Origin: Mycobacterium bohemicum DSM 44277
GTDB lineage: Bacteria; Actinomycetota; Actinomycetes; Mycobacteriales; Mycobacteriaceae
Assembly: GCF_001053185.1 (NCBI RefSeq)
Contig: NZ_CSTD01000001.1
Span: 1,358,333-1,422,332 of the forward strand
Length of the DNA stretch: 64,000 nucleotides
Reading direction: 5' to 3'
Below the pieces are notes generated by a model. It did not search any database and was not told the DNA's origin. It saw only the letters and a list, made by a program, of their open reading frames with translations. A program made the translations under genes and the position numbers. Shown piece after piece: positions 57,793 through 64,000 of the stretch (the first letter of the stretch is position 1; every line of letters starts with the position of its first letter).

Positions 57793-58701
57793 ATGTGGTG
57801 CCCGAGTGTCTCGCTGTCCCTGTGGGCCAACGCCTGGCTCGCGGGCAAAGCCGCGCCCGACGACGTCTTGGACGCGTTATCGTTATGGGCGGCAAAGCAA
57901 TCGGTAACCGCGTATGATGCCGTCGCCGCCGGGCACACCGGACTCCCGTGGCCCGACGTGCATGACGCGGGCACGGTCTGTCTGCTGCAGACCCTGCGCG
58001 CGGCGGTGGGCCGTCCGGACGGTCCGGGCCGGTTGCGCGGAACCATCAACGTGGTCATGCCCGTCCCCGGGGATGTGCGCGGCCTGGCCGCAGGAACTCA
58101 ATTCGCGCGCGATGCCCTGGCCGCGGGCGAGGCGATCATCGTCACCAACCCGGACAATCCCGGCACGGCCGTCGGCCTGGTCCCCGAGTGCGCGTATGAC
58201 GACTTCGACGAGGCGGCCGAACCGTGCGCCCTGTCCTGGACGGTCTACTCCCTGCCCGGCGCCCCGGTGTTCGACCACTACGAGCTGGGCGACGCCGAGT
58301 ACGCGCTGCGCTCGGCCGTGCGCTCGGCCGCCGACGCTTTGGGCGAGATCGGCCTCGCGTCCGCCGCCGACGTCGACGATCCCCGCGCGCTCATCGAGCA
58401 ACTCCTGGAATCCGCGCGGCAGCACCGCATTCCCGAACACGCGCCGACGCGCGCGTTGCGGGTGCTGGAGAACGCGGCGCACGTCGACGCGATCATCGCG
58501 GTCGGTGCCGGGCTGAGCCGGCCCGCCGACTCCGCGGAACGGTTCTCGGCCCCGCTGATCGCCGGCCTCGAACCGGCGGGGGCGCAGTCGTCGTCGGAGG
58601 CCCGGATCGCCAGCGACGCGCTGCGGCCGCTGACCGCGGTGGTGCGCTCGGCGCGGATGGCCGCGGTCACCGCCATCCTGCACTCGGCCTGGAGCGACTA
58701 G
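57793..58701 (+). CDS. conserved hypothetical protein (Rv1486c-like)
   Basis: A 302-residue soluble protein without a domain I can name. The N-terminus [20 protein letters not shown] is conserved in mycobacterial relatives by my recollection. The middle has [16 protein letters not shown] and an acidic segment, and the C-terminal half is helical and Ala-rich. A TACACT -10 about 8 bp before the ATG suggests a leaderless mRNA. The stop overlaps that of the ferrochelatase gene in a shared CTAG, so the two genes converge with no space. Function unknown. Confidence 0.82.
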   Translation: MWCPSVSLSLWANAWLAGKAAPDDVLDALSLWAAKQSVTAYDAVAAGHTGLPWPDVHDAGTVCLLQTLRAAVGRPDGPGRLRGTINVVMPVPGDVRGLAAGTQFARDALAAGEAIIVTNPDNPGTAVGLVPECAYDDFDEAAEPCALSWTVYSLPGAPVFDHYELGDAEYALRSAVRSAADALGEIGLASAADVDDPRALIEQLLESARQHRIPEHAPTRALRVLENAAHVDAIIAVGAGLSRPADSAERFSAPLIAGLEPAGAQSSSEARIASDALRPLTAVVRSARMAAVTAILHSAWSD

Positions 58702-59714
58702 CTCTCCCGGGGGTCGCGCGCGGCGCAGTGCGGCGGTCGGCACGGCTCACCGTTGACGCCGGCGAGGCATCCCGGCACCGGATCGGGGCCGGAAATCCGT
58801 TCGGGCGGTAGACCTTTGCGCAATTCGTCGATCAGCCCCGCGGCCAGCCGCGCGTACCGACGGTCGGCGTTGAACGTCGATGCCCGCGCTAACGCGACAC
58901 CGGCCGCCTCGGCCTGCGCGCGCAATTCGGTGTCGAGGTCCCACACCACCTCGATGTGGTCGGAGACGAACCCGATGGGACACACGATCACGGCGTCGGT
59001 GCCCGCGGCGCTCAGCGCCGCGAGGTGATCGGCGATGTCGGGCTCCAGCCAGGGCACCTGCGGCGGCCCCGAGCGCGACTGCCAGACCAGGTCGTAGTCG
59101 CCATAACCGGCCGCCGCGGCGACCAGCCTTGCGGCGTAAGCGACTTGGCGGCTGTACAGGTTCGGGCCGAGGCGCTGGTCGGCGGCCACCGGGACGGAAT
59201 GCGCCGTGAAGACCAGCCGGGCGCCGGCGGGCACCGCCCTGGCCGCGGCGGCGATGTTGTCGGCGAACATCTCGACGAACAGCGGATGGTCGAAGTACCG
59301 CCGCAGCTTGATCAGCTCGGGCGCGCCGGGCCCGGCCGCCGCGCGGGCGCGGGCCAGGTCCTCGGCGTACTGCGTGCAGCCGGAGTAGCCGCTCCACGCC
59401 GAGGTGGTGAACACCGCGGCCCGGCGGATCCCGTTGTCGCACATGGCCGCAACCGCGTCTTCGACATACGGCTCCCAGTTGCGGTTGCCGAAGTACACCG
59501 GCAGGTCTATTTCCTTGCGCAACTCGGCGATCAGCGCACGGTTGATCCCGTTGATCGGCGAGACGCCGCCGAAATGCAGGTAGTGCTCGGCGACCTCGTC
59601 GAGCCGGTCCGGCGGCACGTTGCGGCCGCGGGTGACGTTCTCCAGGAACGGCCTGACCTGCTCGGGCCCTTCGGGGCCGCCGAATGACAGCAGCAGGACG
59701 GCGTCGAAGTCCAT
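58698..59714 (-). CDS. hemH: ferrochelatase (coproporphyrin ferrochelatase, CpfC/HemH/HemZ)
   Basis: A 338-residue enzyme inserting Fe2+ into coproporphyrin III, the actinobacterial route to heme. Seen are the [16 protein letters not shown]-terminus, the catalytic His in [13 protein letters not shown] and the acidic partner region [17 protein letters not shown]. Actinobacterial enzymes bind a [2Fe-2S] cluster: one Cys is in [12 protein letters not shown] and three are in the tail ([16 protein letters not shown]). It lies 6 bp behind inhA, as in M. tuberculosis (fabG1-inhA-hemZ). Confidence 0.96.
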   Translation of the reverse strand: MDFDAVLLLSFGGPEGPEQVRPFLENVTRGRNVPPDRLDEVAEHYLHFGGVSPINGINRALIAELRKEIDLPVYFGNRNWEPYVEDAVAAMCDNGIRRAAVFTTSAWSGYSGCTQYAEDLARARAAAGPGAPELIKLRRYFDHPLFVEMFADNIAAAARAVPAGARLVFTAHSVPVAADQRLGPNLYSRQVAYAARLVAAAAGYGDYDLVWQSRSGPPQVPWLEPDIADHLAALSAAGTDAVIVCPIGFVSDHIEVVWDLDTELRAQAEAAGVALARASTFNADRRYARLAAGLIDELRKGLPPERISGPDPVPGCLAGVNGEPCRPPHCAARDPRES

Positions 59715-59720
59715 TGGCGG

Positions 59721-61363
<1,643 letters not shown>

Positions 61364-61402
61364 CCGCGGCGGGGCCGAAATGGGGCCGAAATGGGTCGGG
61401 GC

Positions 61403-62005
61403 TCAACTCGGGTCCGAAGGGCGTCCGCCGCCTCGGCCCGCGCCCCGCAGCACGATGTCGACGGCCGCCTCGATGACGTCGTCGTCGGGCACCGTCCCGA
61501 ACATCAGCGACGGGCAGGCGACCACCCCGGAGAGCATCCAGACCGCCGCGTCCAGCTCCGGGCCCTCGAACGCCCCGGCGAGAATGGCCCGGATCGGTCG
61601 CTGGCCCTCGGAGTTGATCTCGTTGCGGATCCGGCTCATCGTGTCGACCGTCGCCCACTGCGCCATCGCCGACAGCACCCGGTCGAGCCGCAGGTCGAGG
61701 ACTCCCTGCCGAAACGCCGTCAGCTCCCCGATCAGGTCGGCGCGGAGGTCGCCGGTGGGCTCGGGATGCTTGAAATCCCGTACCGCCACCAGCGCCATGG
61801 CCGCCAGGTCGGACCTCGACGGCCAGTGCTTGTAGAGCGTGGTCTTGGAGTACCCGGCGCGCTCGGCGACCCGGGCGTGCGTGAGCGCTTCGGAGCCCTC
61901 CTCGACGAGCACGTCGAATGCCGTGCGCGCGACATCCGCCCGGGTGCGCACGATGCGGGCGTCCTCGCCCTGCGCGTCCGTGTGGCCGCCGTGGGCAGGT
62001 GTCAT
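61403..62005 (-). CDS. TetR/AcrR-family regulator divergent from the rhodopsin gene
   Basis: A 200-residue repressor. The HTH is at about residues 40-62 (ALTHARVAERAGYSKTTLYKHW), followed by a ligand domain resembling TetR_C_11/AcrR-like regulators. The ATG at 62005 gives MTPAHGGHTDAQGED. It lies upstream of mabA on the same strand, where the M. tuberculosis neighbour is different, and faces the rhodopsin gene across 168 bp. It is therefore a candidate regulator of the rhodopsin/Blh genes. The inducer is unknown. The fabG1 promoter is 48 bp behind its stop. Confidence 0.85.
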   Translation of the reverse strand: MTPAHGGHTDAQGEDARIVRTRADVARTAFDVLVEEGSEALTHARVAERAGYSKTTLYKHWPSRSDLAAMALVAVRDFKHPEPTGDLRADLIGELTAFRQGVLDLRLDRVLSAMAQWATVDTMSRIRNEINSEGQRPIRAILAGAFEGPELDAAVWMLSGVVACPSLMFGTVPDDDVIEAAVDIVLRGAGRGGGRPSDPS

Positions 62006-62173
62006 CGATCGCGCCCTTCTCGCGCTGCACGCGGTCTGGATGTGTGACAGGTGATGCTCAAAATTACCCGATGAACGGCTCGATCAGAAATGTTCGTGAT
62101 TACCACTACTGTACTCTTTGTTCATTAGTGTACTGTCTGTTCTGTCCTATCCGGCACGTTCAAAGGTTCGACG
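62006..62173. promoter_or_regulatory. divergent promoter region between TetR and rhodopsin with an inverted ACTGTAC motif
   Basis: The region is markedly AT-richer than its surroundings. ACTGTAC (62108-62114) and GTACTGT (62130-62136) form an imperfect inverted repeat around a TTGTTCATT centre. It is a likely TetR operator and overlaps a TACAGT that could be the leftward -10. An AAAGG 7 nt before the rhodopsin ATG is its Shine-Dalgarno. Binding is inferred. Confidence 0.5.
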
Positions 62174-63076
62174 ATGATCCCCAACGAACTGACCCCCTCC
62201 CAATACGACACCGTCTACAACCTCTTTTCCTTCTCGATCGCGGCGCAGCTGTTCACCGCGATCTTCCTGCTGGCGGCCCAGGGACGGGTGCTGGCCCGTT
62301 ACCGGCAGGCCGTGGTGATCTCCGCGATCGTGTGCGGCATCGCCGCCTACCACTACTTCCGCATCTTCGACTCGTTCAGGCAGGCGTTCGTGACCACGGC
62401 CCGGGGCGGGCGCGGCACCTATGTCCAGGCGGCCGGTGAGTCGTTCAACGAGGGCTACCGCTACGTCGACTGGCTGCTGACCGTGCCGTTGCTGCTGACG
62501 GAGCTCGTCGTCGTGCTGGCGCTGGCCCGCAAGCTGCAGAGTTCCCTGCTTCGCCGGCTCATTCCCGCTTCGGCCGTGATGATCGGGCTGGGCTATCCCG
62601 GAGAGATCAGCGGCGACAACGCGGTGCGCAACATCTTCGGGTTGCTGTCCACGATTCCCTTCCTCTACATCCTCTACGTGCTGTTCGTCGAGCTGACCCG
62701 CTCGCTGGATCGTCAGCCGGCGGCCGTGCGCAGCACCGTCAGCGGCATCCGGTTCCTGCTGCTGGCCACCTGGGGCGTCTACCCGCTGGCCTACATCATT
62801 CCGCTCTACGCGTCTCACGCCGGAGCGGCCGCGTGGGTGGCCAAGCAGGGCGGCTACTCGGTTGCCGACATCTTGGCCAAGTGCCTCTACGGCCTGCTGA
62901 TCTACAAGATCGCCCGCCTGAAGTCCGCGGCCGACGACCCCGGCTTCGCCGCCGAGGAGGGTGCCCACGCGGACGTGCCCGCCGGATCCCACAACGGCGT
63001 GGGCAATGGCAGCGGCAAACCGGCCAAGGTGCTCGCCGGTCCCGGCCACGACGGCACACCCGCGGCGACGGCGTAG
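62174..63076 (+). CDS. microbial (type I) rhodopsin, light-driven proton-pump type
   Basis: A 300-residue seven-TM retinal protein. Helix C reads RYVDWLLTVPLLLTE, giving Arg96, the proton acceptor Asp99, Thr103 and the proton donor Glu110: the DTE set of proteorhodopsin-type outward H+ pumps. Helix G has VADILAKCLYG with Asp232 and the Schiff-base Lys236. Leu107 occupies the spectral-tuning site (PR 105), predicting green absorption. His60 in AAYHYFRIF matches the PR His75 partner of the acceptor. The long helix B-C loop and the GYPGEI and TIPFLYILYVLF helices resemble xanthorhodopsin/actinorhodopsin. A hydrophilic Gly-rich tail follows. Blh begins 15 bp downstream. Confidence 0.95.
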   Translation: MIPNELTPSQYDTVYNLFSFSIAAQLFTAIFLLAAQGRVLARYRQAVVISAIVCGIAAYHYFRIFDSFRQAFVTTARGGRGTYVQAAGESFNEGYRYVDWLLTVPLLLTELVVVLALARKLQSSLLRRLIPASAVMIGLGYPGEISGDNAVRNIFGLLSTIPFLYILYVLFVELTRSLDRQPAAVRSTVSGIRFLLLATWGVYPLAYIIPLYASHAGAAAWVAKQGGYSVADILAKCLYGLLIYKIARLKSAADDPGFAAEEGAHADVPAGSHNGVGNGSGKPAKVLAGPGHDGTPAATA

Positions 63077-63090
63077 CGCGCTCCCCCGTC

Positions 63091-64000
63091 ATGGTCCACC
63101 CCGCAAGGCAGGTGCACGCGGAACCGGAAGGCCGCACGGGTCTTCCGGTCCCGCACCCCGCACCGCCCCCTGCCGGGCGGCCTCCGCTGGCGACCGCCAC
63201 CCGGTGGTCACGGTGGATGCTGGCCGGCACGGCGGTGGTGGCGGGCGGCCACGCCGTCGGGCTGCCCGCCGTTCCGGGGCCGGTCGTGCTGGCGGTCACC
63301 GGACTGGGGCTGGTGGCCGGGGTCCCGCACGGAGCGGCCGACCACGTGATCGCCACGCGGCTGGCCGGAGACCGGCCCATGGTGGTCGTCGTCGCCGTGT
63401 ACGCCGGTGTCGCGGCCGGTGTATGGGCGCTGCTGCGGTGGGCCGGTCCGATTGCGCTGGTCGCGGCTGTGGCGCTGAGCGCGCTGCACTTCGGCCTCGG
63501 CGAGTTCGAGGTCGCTCGCCGGCTCACCGGCTGGCGCCCGTCCGCCGTGGAGGCCGTGGCGATCGTCGTCGCCGGGTCGGGGGCGCTGCTGTTGCCGCTG
63601 GCCCGTTGTGGCGACCAGTTCAGCGCGGTGGCGACGTCCGTGTCACCGGGTCTGGCGCGGGCGCTGGGCTGGGCGCCGCTGCAGACCGGCCTCGTGGTGA
63701 CGTGGCTCTGCGCCGCGCTGGTCGCGGGGCTTGCCGCGCTGCGGTCCGCCCGTCCCGGGGTCGCCTGCGACGTCACGCTCGTCGGCGCAGTCGGGATGCT
63801 GGCGCCGCCGCTGCTCGCGTTCGCCGTCTGGTTCGGCGGCTGGCACTCGCCGCGGCACTGCGCGCGGATGCTGACCGCCGAACCGGGCTGCGCCGCGCTG
63901 CTTAGCGCGGGCCGGCGGTCCCGTCGGTTGCGGCGTGGACGGCGTTCGTCGCGCTCGGCTGGTTCACGGCGGCCGCACCGAACCCGACCGTGGCGACGGC
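63091..64000 (+). CDS. blh: Brp/Blh-family beta-carotene 15,15'-dioxygenase, 5' part; apparent frameshift
   Basis: Membrane enzyme that cleaves beta-carotene to two retinals, the chromophore source for the rhodopsin 15 bp upstream. The family's histidine motifs are present: VPHGAADH, ALHFGLGE and GGWHSPRH, with several hydrophobic helices. The gene runs off the right edge. After about residue 272 the starting frame turns Arg-rich (SAGRRSRRLRRGRRSS), whereas the +2 frame from 63909 gives a membrane-like continuation (GPAVPSVAAWTAFVALGWF). Loss of one G in the 63909-63911 run explains this. It is either a real frameshift or a sequencing error. The ATG start lacks a clear Shine-Dalgarno, so coupling to the rhodopsin is likely. 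Confidence 0.85.
   Translation, partial: MVHPARQVHAEPEGRTGLPVPHPAPPPAGRPPLATATRWSRWMLAGTAVVAGGHAVGLPAVPGPVVLAVTGLGLVAGVPHGAADHVIATRLAGDRPMVVVVAVYAGVAAGVWALLRWAGPIALVAAVALSALHFGLGEFEVARRLTGWRPSAVEAVAIVVAGSGALLLPLARCGDQFSAVATSVSPGLARALGWAPLQTGLVVTWLCAALVAGLAALRSARPGVACDVTLVGAVGMLAPPLLAFAVWFGGWHSPRHCARMLTAEPGCAALLSAGRRSRRLRRGRRSSRSAGSRRPHRTRPWRR

Overview
The window is chromosomal DNA of a high-GC actinobacterium, almost certainly a slow-growing non-tuberculous Mycobacterium. The backbone follows M. tuberculosis Rv1536 to Rv1483 in order: ileS, an Rv1535-like ORF, TetR (Rv1534), nitronate monooxygenase (Rv1533), a CMD-like protein (Rv1531), pks5/papA4, LOS-type glycosyltransferases, mmpL12, fadD25, lipL (Rv1497), meaB (Rv1496), mutB/mutA (Rv1493/1492), a DedA/TVP38 protein (Rv1491c), SPFH/NfeD (Rv1488/1487), Rv1486c, ferrochelatase, inhA and fabG1/mabA. 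These names come from recognising the protein sequences and gene order; no database was searched.

Layout. 1-5334: ileS 5' half with a T-box leader, a small ORF behind an M-box (Mg2+) riboswitch and a possible 25-codon leader ORF, and a TetR-controlled nitronate monooxygenase/CMD cluster. 5335-6227: a long regulatory gap with a CRP-like site. 6228-29750: a lipooligosaccharide (LOS) core locus: polyketide synthase, acyltransferases, FAAL ligase, MmpL and Gap-type transport proteins, five glycosyltransferases and three methyltransferases. 29886-45069: an LOS sugar region. It holds a five-gene block (FGGY kinase, DHQ-synthase-like cyclase, SDR, HpcH/HpaI aldolase, YerE-like TPP enzyme), the CDP-3,6-dideoxyhexose genes rfbF/rfbH/rfbG, a GtrB-like plus GtrA pair, and three paralogous GT-C membrane proteins, one of them frameshifted. 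I infer that this set builds a C4-branched 3,6-dideoxyhexose of the caryophyllose type known from mycobacterial LOS. 45252-52740: lipL and the methylmalonyl-CoA mutase operon. 52786-56116: a scarred region with an intact response regulator, a truncated sensor kinase and two convergently truncated genes. 56126-61343: SPFH/NfeD, ferrochelatase and the mabA-inhA operon with its leaderless promoter. 61403-64000: an accessory cassette of TetR, a proton-pump-type microbial rhodopsin and a Brp/Blh beta-carotene 15,15'-dioxygenase that makes retinal. The dioxygenase runs off the window and seems to carry a frameshift.

How the genes work together. Pks5, FadD25, PapA4 and the second condensation-type acyltransferase would make and attach polymethyl-branched acyl chains to a trehalose core. 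The GT1/GT2 enzymes and methyltransferases would extend and decorate the glycan. MmpL12 and the Gap-like protein would export it. The polyprenyl-phosphate route (GtrB-like, GtrA, GT-C) would add sugars outside the membrane. The rhodopsin/Blh cassette is a separate light-energy module and is the least expected content for a mycobacterium.
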